From an uncultured Bacteroidales bacterium (GTDB taxonomy: Bacteria > Bacteroidota > Bacteroidia > Bacteroidales > F082): DNA of 64,000 nt. A model generated the notes under the pieces. The model was not told where the DNA came from. It did no database searches and worked only from the letters and a program-made list of their open reading frames with translations. Where the stretch lies: positions 124,001 to 188,000 of the forward strand of contig ONFF01000005.1 of assembly GCA_900317055.1 (NCBI GenBank). The letters are read 5' to 3'. The position numbers and the translations under genes were made by a program. Shown here piece after piece: positions 8,716 to 17,756 of the stretch (its first letter is position 1; the number at the start of each line of letters is the position of its first letter).

Positions 8716-9363
8716 ATGATTCAAGCGACAGGCATCCATAAATCTTACGGCAACCTCGAAGTGCTCAAAGGCATCGACCTCCACATCAACAAGAAGGAAA
8801 TCGTGAGCATCGTCGGTGCTTCGGGTGCGGGCAAGTCCACCCTACTCCACATCATCGGCACCTTGGACAAGGCCGACCGAGGACAACTCATCATCGACGG
8901 CACCGAAGTAGGCAAACTGAACGATAGCCAATTGGCCGCTTTCCGCAACCAAAAGATCGGTTTCGTGTTCCAGTTCCACCACCTCTTGCCCGAGTTTACG
9001 GCCATTGAAAACATCTGCATTCCTGCCTACATCGGCGGCATGGGCAAAAAAGAAGCCACAGAAAGAGCCGAAAAACTACTTGAATACCTGAATCTTACCG
9101 ACAGAAAGACCCACAAACCTTCCGAACTTTCAGGTGGCGAACAACAGCGTATTGCCGTAGCGCGCGCCCTCATCAACCAACCCGCTGTGGTGCTGGCCGA
9201 CGAGCCTTCGGGGAATCTCGACTCGAAATCGGCAGAAGAACTGCACAAACTTTTCTTCCGCCTCCGCGACGAAATGGACCAAACTTTTGTCATCGTCACA
9301 CACAACCCGACATTGGCCGCCATGTCAGATCGCACTATTACTATCAAAGACGGAAGAATTTAG
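8716..9363 (+). CDS. lolD: LolD-like ABC transporter ATPase
   Basis: 215 residues. Walker A is [10 protein letters not shown], the Q-loop is in [17 protein letters not shown], the signature is [15 protein letters not shown], Walker B is [12 protein letters not shown] and the switch histidine is in VTHN. The [13 protein letters not shown] segment and length fit LolD, which powers release of lipoproteins from the inner membrane to LolA. It could also belong to a MacB/FtsE-type system. A LolC/E-type permease lies about 4 kb away on the other strand, so the complex is not encoded as one operon. Confidence 0.8.
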   Translation: MIQATGIHKSYGNLEVLKGIDLHINKKEIVSIVGASGAGKSTLLHIIGTLDKADRGQLIIDGTEVGKLNDSQLAAFRNQKIGFVFQFHHLLPEFTAIENICIPAYIGGMGKKEATERAEKLLEYLNLTDRKTHKPSELSGGEQQRIAVARALINQPAVVLADEPSGNLDSKSAEELHKLFFRLRDEMDQTFVIVTHNPTLAAMSDRTITIKDGRI

Positions 9364-9422
9364 TCTACACCTATAATAAAAAGAGCCTGTTTTCGTTAAC
9401 ACTTAGATTTAGAACGAAGAAA

Positions 9423-11537
9423 ATGAAAAAACACATACTATTCTCCCTTCTTTTTGGTGCCACACTCGCCTTAGGTGTCACCACAGTCCAAGCCCAAAAC
9501 GCAGAGTCGTACGAGTCATTGATGAAAAAAGGCAACGACAAGTTCACGGCCAAGGACTACATCAGTGCGAAGACCTACTACGAGATGGCTTTGAAGCAAA
9601 AGGCGAACGACCCGACAGCCAAAAAGAAGTTGGACGAAACCGTGAAGAAGATTCAGGAAGACGGTGCCCGACAGGAAGTATTCTATGCCCATTTAGATGC
9701 CGGCGACCAATACTATGGTCAACAGAAATACGAAGAAGCTTTGGCGGAATACGAGCAAGCCTTAAAAGTTTTCCCCAACGATAAATATGTTAGCGGTCAG
9801 GCTGAGGCCGTGCGTGCCATTTTGAAAGAGCGTCAGGACAAACAAGACGCCTTCGACACCGCCATGAGCCAAGGTGAGAGTTTGCTGGCCGAGGACAACT
9901 TCGATGCCGCCATCATGCAGTTTGAAACCGCCATCGAGATTTTCCCCAACGACAAACTGCCCAAGGAGAAACTAGCCGAGGCCAGACAGAAAAAACAGCT
10001 CTACACTGAAAAGGTAACCCGGTTCGACAACCTCATGGAGGAAGCCCGACAGTTCGGACTGCGCAAAAATTACGATGCTGCCATCGGCAAACTCGACCAA
10101 GCCCTTGAGTTGTTCCCTGACGACCTCGAAGCCAATGCCAAACGCAATGAATACCAGAGCGCCAAGAGCATTGCCGACCAATACAACGGTATCATTGCAG
10201 TAGCCGACCAACTTTATGAAAACAAAGCCTACAAGGAAGCCAAAGCCCAATATCAAAGTGCCTTGGCCGTAGTGAAAGGTGATGCCTACGCCACTGACAT
10301 GATTGCCCGTCTTGATCCGCTCATCGCGGAACAGGATGCGGAAGAAGCTGCAAGAATTGCTGCTGAACAAGAAGCTGCACGCTTGGCTGCTGAGGCTGAG
10401 GCCGCTCGTATCGCCGCAGAGCAAGAAGCTGCAAGACTTGCCGCAGAAGCGGAAGCTGCAAGGTTAGCCGCTGAAGCCGAAGCCGCTCGTATCGCTGCTG
10501 AACAAGAGGCCGCTCGTATCGCAGCTGAACAAGAAGCCGCACGTTTAGCTGCGGAAGAAGCAGCGCGTATCGCCGCAGAGGAAGAAGCCGCACGTCTGGC
10601 AGCCGAAGCTGAGGCTGCTCGTATCGCGGCAGAAGAGGAAGCTGCCCGTCAGGCCGCTTTGGCCGCTGCCGAAGCAGAACGCCAGGCCACCATCAAGACT
10701 ATGCTAGATGCAGCTGATGCTTTGTTCAACCAAGAGGATTACGTCAGCGCCAAGGTCAAATACCAAGAGGTCGTGAACTTTGATGCTGGCAACGCGATTG
10801 CCACTGCCAAGATACAGGAAATCGACGGTATCTTCGCCCAAAAGGCGGCAGAGTTGGAAGCCAACTTCAACAACGCCATGAACGCCGGCAACAATGCCAT
10901 GAACGCTGAAAAGTTTGCCGAAGCCATCACGCACTATCAGACGGCTTTGGCTTACAAACCCGAAGACCCTACGGCCGCCACACAACTTGCAGCCGCAGAA
11001 AAGGCAGAGAGCGACCGTATCGCTGCCTTGCGCACCCAATACAACGCCTTCATCAAGGAGGGTGATGCCAACTTCAAGACCAACACCTTCGACAAGGCTA
11101 TCGAAGCCTACACCAAAGCCGAGGAACTTGGCCTGGAGACCTACCCCACTGAGATGATAGCCCGCATTGGCGAAATCATCGAACAAAACAAGCTCTATGA
11201 GCTGAACAGCGACTACATTTCACTTGCCGCTGGTGAGGCTCGCCGTTTTGAATTCAACAAGATCGATGTGGCCGTGCGTCGTTCCAACTACATCATCATC
11301 AAGGTGCGCAACCCGCATCCGGAGAAGACCTTCCCAATGATCGTCTCCTTCGGCGGTGCTGGCGGCAAGAACGGTGGTTTCGTGCTACCTATTGCAGCAA
11401 CCGAAGAAGAAAAAACCTTCATCTTCCGCATCGGGTCACAATACAAGTGGTTCAGCGAAGACAACACTTGGATTGAAATCATCTCCGAGAATAATGAGGT
11501 GGAAATCGGGAAACTGGAGGTTTCGAGGAGCAACTGA
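9423..11537 (+). CDS. Secreted TPR protein with long Ala-rich repeat helix
   Basis: 704 residues. A signal peptide (MKKHILFSLL..VQAQN) is followed by TPR-like units to about residue 300, such as KKGNDKFTAKDYISAKTYYE and LLAEDNFDAAIMQFETAIE. Residues about 307-415 are a 9-residue repeat, EAARIAAEQ / EAARLAAEA, predicted to form one long charged helix like that of TolA. More TPR units follow (about 425-590), then a compact C-terminal domain of beta character. The design suggests a periplasmic spacer or scaffold spanning distance in the envelope. I do not recognise a named family. Confidence 0.75.
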   Translation: MKKHILFSLLFGATLALGVTTVQAQNAESYESLMKKGNDKFTAKDYISAKTYYEMALKQKANDPTAKKKLDETVKKIQEDGARQEVFYAHLDAGDQYYGQQKYEEALAEYEQALKVFPNDKYVSGQAEAVRAILKERQDKQDAFDTAMSQGESLLAEDNFDAAIMQFETAIEIFPNDKLPKEKLAEARQKKQLYTEKVTRFDNLMEEARQFGLRKNYDAAIGKLDQALELFPDDLEANAKRNEYQSAKSIADQYNGIIAVADQLYENKAYKEAKAQYQSALAVVKGDAYATDMIARLDPLIAEQDAEEAARIAAEQEAARLAAEAEAARIAAEQEAARLAAEAEAARLAAEAEAARIAAEQEAARIAAEQEAARLAAEEAARIAAEEEAARLAAEAEAARIAAEEEAARQAALAAAEAERQATIKTMLDAADALFNQEDYVSAKVKYQEVVNFDAGNAIATAKIQEIDGIFAQKAAELEANFNNAMNAGNNAMNAEKFAEAITHYQTALAYKPEDPTAATQLAAAEKAESDRIAALRTQYNAFIKEGDANFKTNTFDKAIEAYTKAEELGLETYPTEMIARIGEIIEQNKLYELNSDYISLAAGEARRFEFNKIDVAVRRSNYIIIKVRNPHPEKTFPMIVSFGGAGGKNGGFVLPIAATEEEKTFIFRIGSQYKWFSEDNTWIEIISENNEVEIGKLEVSRSN
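10341..10661 (+). repeat. In-frame 27-bp tandem repeat
   Basis: About 11-12 units of 27 bp encode the 9-residue motif EAARxAAEx, with one unit shortened by one codon. Units differ at synonymous positions (GCC/GCT/GCA/GCG), so the array is selected at protein level rather than freshly amplified. Confidence 0.85.
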
Positions 11538-11551
11538 TCTATTACAACCGC

Positions 11552-11998
11552 TTATGGAGCTACAATCGGCAACTCTGTGGACTCTTTTATTGTACTGACT
11601 GAATAAACGCTGTCGACCACATACTTGCTCATGCCGCGCCAAGGCAAAGTGCCAAGGTATTCCTTATAGTGCAGTTCAACGAACTTGCCAGCACAGCGTT
11701 CCAATTGTTTCGCCACATTCTCATCCTTCACCGAGAAGTTGAATTCGTTAGACTGTATGGTGGCGTTATTGTTTTTGGAGTTATACCCAGCTTGAATGAG
11801 CCGGCCTTCGTAGGTCTTAAAAACATAGCCTTTGTAAACGAACAAGTTGAGCTCGCCAGCCTTCACGCCACTGCCGAAAACAAAATAGAATTTGAAAAAG
11901 ACAAAACTAGCCGCAGCCAGTACGACAACGATAGTTAAAATGGTGACGATTTTCCTTCCAATTCCTCTTTTCTTGGGTTTTCCTAAATTCTCTTCCAT
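11552..11998 (-). CDS. Small membrane-anchored protein, function unknown
   Basis: 148 residues: a basic N-terminus, one transmembrane helix (about 16-42), then an extracytoplasmic domain with YKGYVFKTYEGRLIQ and LPWRGMSKYVVDSV. This pattern belongs to a conserved Bacteroidota family often labelled 6-phosphogluconate dehydrogenase in databases. There is no Rossmann fold or dehydrogenase motif here, so that label should not be copied. The gene starts 2 bases after the nth stop and is probably cotranscribed with it. Confidence 0.7.
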   Translation of the reverse strand: MEENLGKPKKRGIGRKIVTILTIVVVLAAASFVFFKFYFVFGSGVKAGELNLFVYKGYVFKTYEGRLIQAGYNSKNNNATIQSNEFNFSVKDENVAKQLERCAGKFVELHYKEYLGTLPWRGMSKYVVDSVYSVSTIKESTELPIVAP

Positions 11999-12000
11999 AG

Positions 12001-12657
12001 TTATTGCTCTTTTTTCTGTTTCTTCTGATAAAAATCACAAATCGTCGTGATGCCACATTCCTCACATTTGGGCTTGCGCGCCAGACAGACATAGCGTCCG
12101 TGCAGGATCAGCCAATGGTGTGCTTTGGAAATCACCTCTTGGGGCAGATGTGCCACCAAAGTCTTTTCGGTTTCCAGCACATTCTTTGAGTTTTTGGTCA
12201 AGCCGATGCGGTTAGAAACGCGGAAAACATGCGTATCGACGGGCATGGCGGGCTGGTCGAAGGCCACGGCCATCATCACATTGGCAGTCTTACGACCCAC
12301 ACCAGGCAGTTTCTGCAAGTCTTCTAAATTATTGGGAACTATACCATTGAAGTCGCTCATTAAGGTTTGCGCCATCCCCAACAGATTCTTGGCCTTGTTA
12401 TTGGGATAGGAAATGCTTTTGATATAGGTGTAAATCTCATCCTCAGAGGAATTAGCCATATCTTGTGCCGTCGGGAAACGCTGGAACAAAGCCGGTGTGG
12501 TCATGTTCACACGCTTGTCAGTACACTGTGCCGAGAGAATGACCGCAACCAATAGTTGATAAGGGTCTTTATACTCCAACTCCGTCTCAGCCACAGGCAT
12601 ATGCTCCTCAAAATAGGCAACAAAAGCGTTGTATTTTTGCTGTAACTTGGTTTTCAT
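12001..12657 (-). CDS. nth: Endonuclease III
   Basis: 218 residues. The helix-hairpin-helix LPGVGRKTANV carries the catalytic lysine (K123), and the catalytic aspartate is D141 in PVDTHVFRV. The C-terminal iron-sulfur loop is intact: C191, C198, C201 and C207 in the C-x6-C-x2-C-x5-C spacing. It removes oxidised pyrimidines from DNA and nicks the abasic site in base excision repair. All key residues are present, and length is normal. Confidence 0.95.
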   Translation of the reverse strand: MKTKLQQKYNAFVAYFEEHMPVAETELEYKDPYQLLVAVILSAQCTDKRVNMTTPALFQRFPTAQDMANSSEDEIYTYIKSISYPNNKAKNLLGMAQTLMSDFNGIVPNNLEDLQKLPGVGRKTANVMMAVAFDQPAMPVDTHVFRVSNRIGLTKNSKNVLETEKTLVAHLPQEVISKAHHWLILHGRYVCLARKPKCEECGITTICDFYQKKQKKEQ

Positions 12658-12802
12658 CTTTTTTTCTTCACAAAACTTTCAAAACTTACAAAACAATTGT
12701 CCCAGTTAAGGAAAGCACGCCAACCGGCTGCTTTCCTGCGGCAAGGCGGTTGCCGCGCCGCACCACAATCTAAAGTTTAGCCTTGTTTTGAGGGTTTTGT
12801 TC

Positions 12803-13255
12803 TTAAATAATGTCTCCCTGTTCATCTACAAGGACACCCCAGCTGACGGCAGTCATTTTGTCTTCAGTAAAGAAGAAGTCAATCATGGCATCTTCATAGG
12901 AAACACGCAGCTCACCATCTTCAGTCTCTTCCTCCAATTCCTTGAAACCGTTGTCCTTCATCAATTGGATGACTTCGGGTTTCTTAAGTTCAAATACTTT
13001 CTTTCCGTACAGCGTAGCTGCCTCATTTTCAGTCTCAAAGCAAGCCACCACTGATTTGGTGACACCCTCGAAATAGATATTCGTCTGGATGGAATCATAC
13101 TCGTAATAAATGGAGCGGTTGCCCGTTTCTTCCATATCGCTCAGTTCTTCATAAAAATCGGGCATGTTCAGCATTTTGACTGTCTCGTCAAGGGTCATTC
13201 CGAAAGGGATCTCGCCGTAGCCTTTCAACGGCACAATGGTAAAGTCTTTCATCAT
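12803..13255 (-). CDS. Uncharacterised acidic cytoplasmic protein
   Basis: 150 residues (or 149 from the second ATG at 13252). Acidic, no signal peptide or membrane segment. The opening GYGEIPFGMTLDETVKMLNMP resembles small proteins that begin with a short P-F-G-M-T hairpin and have an alpha/beta fold, some of them immunity-like, but I cannot assign a family. It is monocistronic, between nth and the permease gene. Coding character is clear from composition. Confidence 0.55.
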   Translation of the reverse strand: MMKDFTIVPLKGYGEIPFGMTLDETVKMLNMPDFYEELSDMEETGNRSIYYEYDSIQTNIYFEGVTKSVVACFETENEAATLYGKKVFELKKPEVIQLMKDNGFKELEEETEDGELRVSYEDAMIDFFFTEDKMTAVSWGVLVDEQGDII

Positions 13256-13323
13256 AGTTTAGTGATTTGGCCGCTAAGATAGGCAATTTATTGGAATGGC
13301 AAGATAAAAAACAGAAATTTTAC

Positions 13324-14547
13324 TTATTCAAACCTTATCGACTTGGTGGGAGTGATGCGATTGATGACCGAGGTCGGAATGAGCAGCATCAAGACCCAGA
13401 GCAGGAATGTGCCCAAATTGACGAAAATCACAGTGCTGAGATGCAACTCAATGGGCACAGCGGAGAGATAATAGGTGGCAGCATCCAGTTTGATAAAGCC
13501 CGTGTATTGCTGCAAGAAGCAAAAGCCTAAACCGATGAGATTACCAATGAGCATTCCGATGAGCAGGATGCGTAATGAGCGGCGCAAAAACACTTCACGG
13601 ACAAACTTGTTACTCGCACCCATGGCCTTCAACAATCCTATGGTTGATGTACGTTCAATAATGATAATCAGCAACATACTTATTACCGTAATGCCTGCCA
13701 CCAACAACATCAAAGCCATAATGAGCCAGACATTAGTGTCTAACAGGTCAAGCCAATCGAAAATTTGAGGATTGCTTTGTCGGGCAGTGTAGGAAGCCAA
13801 TTCAGAGGGCAATGTATAGTAAAGTTTCTCATTGACTTGATTCACATCGGCATCATCGTTCAATGCAATTTCCAAAAGTCCGGCTTCATTATCTTCCCAT
13901 CCGTTTAACTTGCGAATTTGGTTGAGGTCGGCGAAGACAAAACGCTCGTCGAATTCATAGAGTCCCGTCTCAAAGATGCCTGAAACCGTGAATTTTCGTC
14001 CTCGTGCCTGCTGGTCCTTGTCGATGAACCACACACGGACATCGTCGCCTACATCGAGCAGCATTTTGTTGGCAATCACTTTGGAAACCAGCACCTCGTT
14101 GGAGCGTTCATCAGCATGATACACAGGTATTTTACCTTCCAGCAGACAGTTGCTGAAATAGGTCCAATCATAATTCTCGTCCACGCCCTTCAGCACCACA
14201 CCCTGAATCTCGTCATCGGTCTTAATCATGCCCGCCTTGTTGGCTACCTTCTGGTAATGACTGATGCCTTCAACAGAGTTCAACCTGCTGATGAGCAACG
14301 AATCCAACACAAATGGCGTCTCTTCCACCGACTCGTTCTTGTCCAACGACTGCACATGTATCGGAGCCACAAAGCCAATCACCTTGTCGCGAATCTGGTT
14401 CTTGAAGCCAACCACTACCGCCCAAGCGATAAGCATCACGATGATGGCCAAAGCCACGCTTGTGACGGCCAAGCGCATCACTGTCGAAGAAAGATTTTCC
14501 TTCGAAAGCGAAAAAATTCGGTCTGCTATGAATTTTGGGCCCGACAT
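13324..14547 (-). CDS. LolC/LolE-type ABC transporter permease
   Basis: 407 residues from ATG 14547 (MSGPKFIADRIFSLSKENLS). The longer frame to 14604 crosses the promoter. One transmembrane helix near residues 25-48 is followed by a large periplasmic domain (MacB core type, about 50-270) and three C-terminal helices with the FtsX signature ERTSTIGLLKAMGASN. That is the four-helix plan of LolC/E, partners of LolD in lipoprotein release. The ATPase gene at 8716 is the likely partner but is transcribed separately. Confidence 0.8.
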   Translation of the reverse strand: MSGPKFIADRIFSLSKENLSSTVMRLAVTSVALAIIVMLIAWAVVVGFKNQIRDKVIGFVAPIHVQSLDKNESVEETPFVLDSLLISRLNSVEGISHYQKVANKAGMIKTDDEIQGVVLKGVDENYDWTYFSNCLLEGKIPVYHADERSNEVLVSKVIANKMLLDVGDDVRVWFIDKDQQARGRKFTVSGIFETGLYEFDERFVFADLNQIRKLNGWEDNEAGLLEIALNDDADVNQVNEKLYYTLPSELASYTARQSNPQIFDWLDLLDTNVWLIMALMLLVAGITVISMLLIIIIERTSTIGLLKAMGASNKFVREVFLRRSLRILLIGMLIGNLIGLGFCFLQQYTGFIKLDAATYYLSAVPIELHLSTVIFVNLGTFLLWVLMLLIPTSVINRITPTKSIRFE

Positions 14548-14562
14548 TTGCAGGTTTTTCAA

Positions 14563-14578
14563 TAATTTTGCAAAAGTA
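14563..14578. promoter_or_regulatory. Abutting divergent -7 boxes (permease and namZ)
   Basis: Plus-strand TAATTTTG at 14563-14570 serves namZ. Minus-strand TACTTTTG at 14571-14578 serves the permease. The two boxes touch, so RNA polymerase should not occupy both at once, and expression of the two genes may be mutually exclusive. Confidence 0.55.
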
Positions 14579-14592
14579 AAAATAAAACCGAA

Positions 14593-15795
14593 ATGAAAAG
14601 ACAATTCTTTGCCATCGCTTTCTTCTTTCTGACCCTAATAGTGCCTGCGTCGGCGCAAATCTTCAAGATGGACGACGAACCCAAGCTTGCTTTTGTAGAC
14701 AAGGCGCATTATGTCAGTGCCGCCATGCAAATGGATGACTACCTGCCACTTCTGCAAGGAAAACGCGTAGGCGTGGTAGGCAACCAAACCAGCATCATCG
14801 GCAACACGCATTTGGTGGACACCTTGCTTTCTTTGGGTGTAGACATCAAGAAGATCTACACGCCCGAACACGGTTTCCGTGGCACTGCCGACGCGGGTGC
14901 CAAAGTCAACAGCGGCAAAGATGAAAAGACCGGCATTCCTATCGTCTCACTATACGGCAAGAACAAGAAGCCCACAGCAGAGATGCTGCAAGGCATCGAC
15001 ATCATTCTCTTTGATTTACAAGATGTCGGCGTGCGTTTCTATACCTACATCTCCACCATGAGCTATGTGATGGAGGCCGCAGCCGAAAACGGGCTCCCAG
15101 TCATTGTCCTTGACCGTCCCAACCCGAACGGTTTTTATGTGGACGGACCCGTGTTGAAATCTGAGAATAAGTCCTTTGTGGGAATGCACCAAGTGCCCGT
15201 GGTCTACGGTATGACCATCGGTGAATATGCCAAAATGGTGAATGGCGAAGGCTGGCTGAAAGGCGGCATTACCTGCAACCTCTCTGTCATACCTATTAAT
15301 AATTACAATCGTAACGCCATATACGAGCTGCCCGTGAAGCCGTCGCCCAACCTACCCAACTGGGAATCGGTCTATCTTTACCCTACCCTTTGCTTCTTTG
15401 AAGGCAGCATTGTCAGCATCGGTCGCGGAACAGAGACACCTTTCCAGATATATGGCCATCCCGATATGCGCGGCAGCTACACCTTCACGCCCAAAAGCAC
15501 GAGTGGTGCCTCCAAACCTTTGCTTGAAGGCCAACGCTGCCGTGGCGAGAACCTCGTCGAGTTTGCCCACGATTACCTTAACAACACCGACCAGCTCCAA
15601 CTTGAATGGTTCATCGAGGCCTACCTGCAACTGAAGAACAAAGGCTTCTTCAAGGATTACTTCCGTCTGCTTTCAGGCGACAAACAGATGCAACGCGACA
15701 TAGAAAACGGAAAAAGCGCGGAACAAATCCGCGCTTCATGGGAAAACGACCTTGAAGCATTCAAAGCCGTCAGGGCAAAATACCTGATGTATTGA
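14593..15795 (+). CDS. namZ: NamZ-type exo-beta-N-acetylmuramidase (DUF1343, GH171)
   Basis: 400 residues with a signal peptide ending VPASA. Family marks include KRVGVVGNQTS, IYTPEHGFRG, LFDLQDVGVRFYTYISTM and DRPNPNGFYVDGP. Proteins of this family remove terminal N-acetylmuramic acid from peptidoglycan fragments and serve in cell-wall recycling or MurNAc scavenging. A periplasmic place follows from the signal peptide. It ends directly against the aminotransferase stop with no spacer between the convergent genes. Confidence 0.85.
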   Translation: MKRQFFAIAFFFLTLIVPASAQIFKMDDEPKLAFVDKAHYVSAAMQMDDYLPLLQGKRVGVVGNQTSIIGNTHLVDTLLSLGVDIKKIYTPEHGFRGTADAGAKVNSGKDEKTGIPIVSLYGKNKKPTAEMLQGIDIILFDLQDVGVRFYTYISTMSYVMEAAAENGLPVIVLDRPNPNGFYVDGPVLKSENKSFVGMHQVPVVYGMTIGEYAKMVNGEGWLKGGITCNLSVIPINNYNRNAIYELPVKPSPNLPNWESVYLYPTLCFFEGSIVSIGRGTETPFQIYGHPDMRGSYTFTPKSTSGASKPLLEGQRCRGENLVEFAHDYLNNTDQLQLEWFIEAYLQLKNKGFFKDYFRLLSGDKQMQRDIENGKSAEQIRASWENDLEAFKAVRAKYLMY

Positions 15796-17013
15796 TTATC
15801 TCAACCTTCCAGGATACACCTTCAAGGCCTCTTCGAGGCACTTGATAGCAGCCTTCAGGTCATCAATGCAGATGCAGTAGGTGATACGAGCCTGATGACG
15901 TCCCTTTTCAGGGTCGGCATAGAAGCCTGTGGCGGGAGCCAACATTACAGTGGCACCGTTGTAGCTGAAGTCGGTGAGCAACCATTGGCAGAACTTGTCG
16001 CTATCGTCAATGGGCAGGTCGATGACGGTGTAGAAAGCACCCTTTGGCATTGGGCAGAAGCATCCAGGAATTCTGTTGACGCCTTCGACGATGACATTAC
16101 GGCGGGCAATGTATTCGTTATACACACCATCAAAGTATGACTGCGGGGTTTCGACAGCGGCTTCAGCAAAGATCTGACCAAAGCTCGGTGGCGACAGACG
16201 GGCCTGAGCCAGACGCATAGCGATGGCATAGACCTCACTGTTACGGGTCACCATGCAACCTACACGGGCACCACAAGCGCTGTAACGCTTGGAGACCGAG
16301 TCGAACAGGACAGTGTTACGCTCCAATCCTTCAAGCTGCATCACGCTGAAGTGCTTGTGACCATCATAGCAGAACTCACGATACACCTCATCAGCAAATA
16401 GATAAAGGTCGTACTTCTTGACCAAACCTGCCACCTTCAGCAACTCCTCGTGGGTGTAAAGATAACCCGTGGGGTTATTGGGGTTACAAATCATGATGGC
16501 TCTAGTGCGAGGTGTGATGACTTTCTCGAATTCCTCAATGGGAGGCAGGGCAAAGCCCGTCTTGATGTCGCTAGGGATAGTGACAATCTTGGCATCGCAC
16601 AGCTTGGCGAAGGTGTTATAGTTGGTGTAGTAAGGTTCCGGGATGATGATTTCGTCGCCAGGATTGAGGCACACGGTGAAAGCCATTTGCAAAGCCTCGC
16701 TACCGCCAGTGGTGACGATAATTTGGTTCGGGGTCACATCGATGCCGTGACGGTGGTAATAGTTGCACAGAGCGCGACGATAGCTCGGAATACCGGCCGA
16801 GTGGCTGTATTCCAACACACCATGACTGGCTGGAAGATCCTTCGCAGTCTCAGCCAAAGCCTTCAAAGCTCCCTTAGGAGTTTCAATGTCAGGCTGACCG
16901 ATGTTGAGGTGATACACATGGATGCCACGCTCTTTGGCGGCATCAGCAAAAGGAACAAGTTTACGAATTGCCGACTGCGGCAATTCCAGACCTTTTTTGG
17001 ATATTTGTGGCAT
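15796..17013 (-). CDS. PLP-dependent aminotransferase, class I (aspartate-type)
   Basis: 405 residues. The pyridoxal-phosphate lysine is K242 in DSVSKRYSACGARVG. NPNNPTGY and FADEVYREF are the conserved cofactor-binding segments, with Arg late in the chain. It fits the AspB-like group that moves the amino group between aspartate or aromatic amino acids and 2-oxoglutarate. Exact substrate cannot be read from sequence. A hairpin with a T-run sits just upstream (17030-17062), so expression may depend on read-through or on a promoter I cannot see in the 24-base leader. Confidence 0.85.
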   Translation of the reverse strand: MPQISKKGLELPQSAIRKLVPFADAAKERGIHVYHLNIGQPDIETPKGALKALAETAKDLPASHGVLEYSHSAGIPSYRRALCNYYHRHGIDVTPNQIIVTTGGSEALQMAFTVCLNPGDEIIIPEPYYTNYNTFAKLCDAKIVTIPSDIKTGFALPPIEEFEKVITPRTRAIMICNPNNPTGYLYTHEELLKVAGLVKKYDLYLFADEVYREFCYDGHKHFSVMQLEGLERNTVLFDSVSKRYSACGARVGCMVTRNSEVYAIAMRLAQARLSPPSFGQIFAEAAVETPQSYFDGVYNEYIARRNVIVEGVNRIPGCFCPMPKGAFYTVIDLPIDDSDKFCQWLLTDFSYNGATVMLAPATGFYADPEKGRHQARITYCICIDDLKAAIKCLEEALKVYPGRLR

Positions 17014-17029
17014 AAGTTGTTGTTTTTGA

Positions 17030-17062
17030 ATAAAAAGCCATCTAACGTAAACATTAGACGGC
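17030..17062 (-). terminator. Terminator/attenuator between DUF1573 gene and aminotransferase
   Basis: On the minus strand GCCGTCTAA pairs with TTAGATGGC (one mismatch) around an 8-base loop and is followed by TTTTTATT. It could end the DUF1573 transcript or attenuate entry into the aminotransferase. Confidence 0.7.
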
Positions 17063-17089
17063 TTCTATAATCTTACTAAATCACTTTCA

Positions 17090-17548
17090 TTATTGTTTGT
17101 TGACAGGTGAGCCCTTGCCAAAATCGTTCTTTTTCTCTGGCATGGCTTCGTTGGCTTGTTCAAGCACGCGACCCTTAATACGCAACACCACGGTTGAGTT
17201 CTTGAGAGCATTGGAAGTAACAGTCACGGTCTTGTTAATGTTGCCGACACGATTGGTCTTGTAGGTCACCTTGATGACATCCGATTCACCAGGAAGGATG
17301 GGCTCATTGGGCCATGAAGGGATGGTGCATCCGCAACTCGACTTGGGCTTCTGAATGAGAAGAGGCTCGTTACCCGTGTTGGTGAAACGGAACTCGCATT
17401 CACCATTGCCGTTAAAAGGAACATCGCCATAGTCGTGAACCAATTTTTCAAACTCAATTTCAGGTCCAATGGCAGCCTTGCTGTCTTGCGCCTTGGCAAC
17501 TCCAACCATAAGGAACATAATGCCAAGCAGATAAATGATTTTCTTCAT
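17090..17548 (-). CDS. DUF1573 periplasmic protein
   Basis: 152 residues with a signal peptide (MKKIIYLLG..VAKA). The core is an immunoglobulin-like DUF1573 domain: HDYGDVPFNG, FRFTNTGNEPLLI, the paired cysteines SSCGCTIPSWP, then GESDVIKVTYKTN and IKGRVL. Such proteins are abundant in Bacteroidota and resemble MSP/ASPM-type domains. No enzymatic role is known. It has its own promoter and a downstream hairpin. Confidence 0.85.
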   Translation of the reverse strand: MKKIIYLLGIMFLMVGVAKAQDSKAAIGPEIEFEKLVHDYGDVPFNGNGECEFRFTNTGNEPLLIQKPKSSCGCTIPSWPNEPILPGESDVIKVTYKTNRVGNINKTVTVTSNALKNSTVVLRIKGRVLEQANEAMPEKKNDFGKGSPVNKQ

Positions 17549-17572
17549 TTCGTAATGATTTTAAAATTGTTG

Positions 17573-17580
17573 CAAAATTA
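17573..17580 (-). promoter_or_regulatory. -7 box of the DUF1573 gene
   Basis: Plus-strand CAAAATTA reads TAATTTTG on the minus strand, 24 bases before the ATG, with a CAA (TTG) 22 bases further upstream. Confidence 0.5.
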
Positions 17581-17652
17581 TGAATTATTTTTGTTCGTTG
17601 TTCAATTATGCCATTTTTTCCAACATTTTTTCTCTTTGTCAAAAACCGTACC

Positions 17653-17693
17653 AAAAAAAAGCAATCCCCCAAGAAAAGCCTCGAGGGATTGCT
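17653..17693 (-). terminator. Rho-independent terminator of hppA
   Basis: On the minus strand AGCAATCCC pairs with GGGATTGCT (9 bp) around a 16-base loop, followed by a T-run of about eight. It lies 64 bases past the hppA stop. Confidence 0.8.
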
Positions 17694-17756
17694 ATACTTA
17701 CTATGTCAGTCTTTTCTGTCCATAGGAATGACCTGGACAGAATGGACCAAGCATCT

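Noticed and set aside
10341-10661. Regular 27-bp repeats as a CRISPR-like array
   Set aside because: Repeats are contiguous, in frame, vary at synonymous sites and have no unique spacers or cas genes.
11552-11998. 6-phosphogluconate dehydrogenase, the label relatives often carry
   Set aside because: Only 148 residues with one membrane helix and no nucleotide-binding fold.
12658-12802. Possible gene or hairpin regulator between nth and the 150-aa gene
   Set aside because: Contains GC-rich CGGCTGCTTTCCTGCGG-like text but no stable long stem or open frame.
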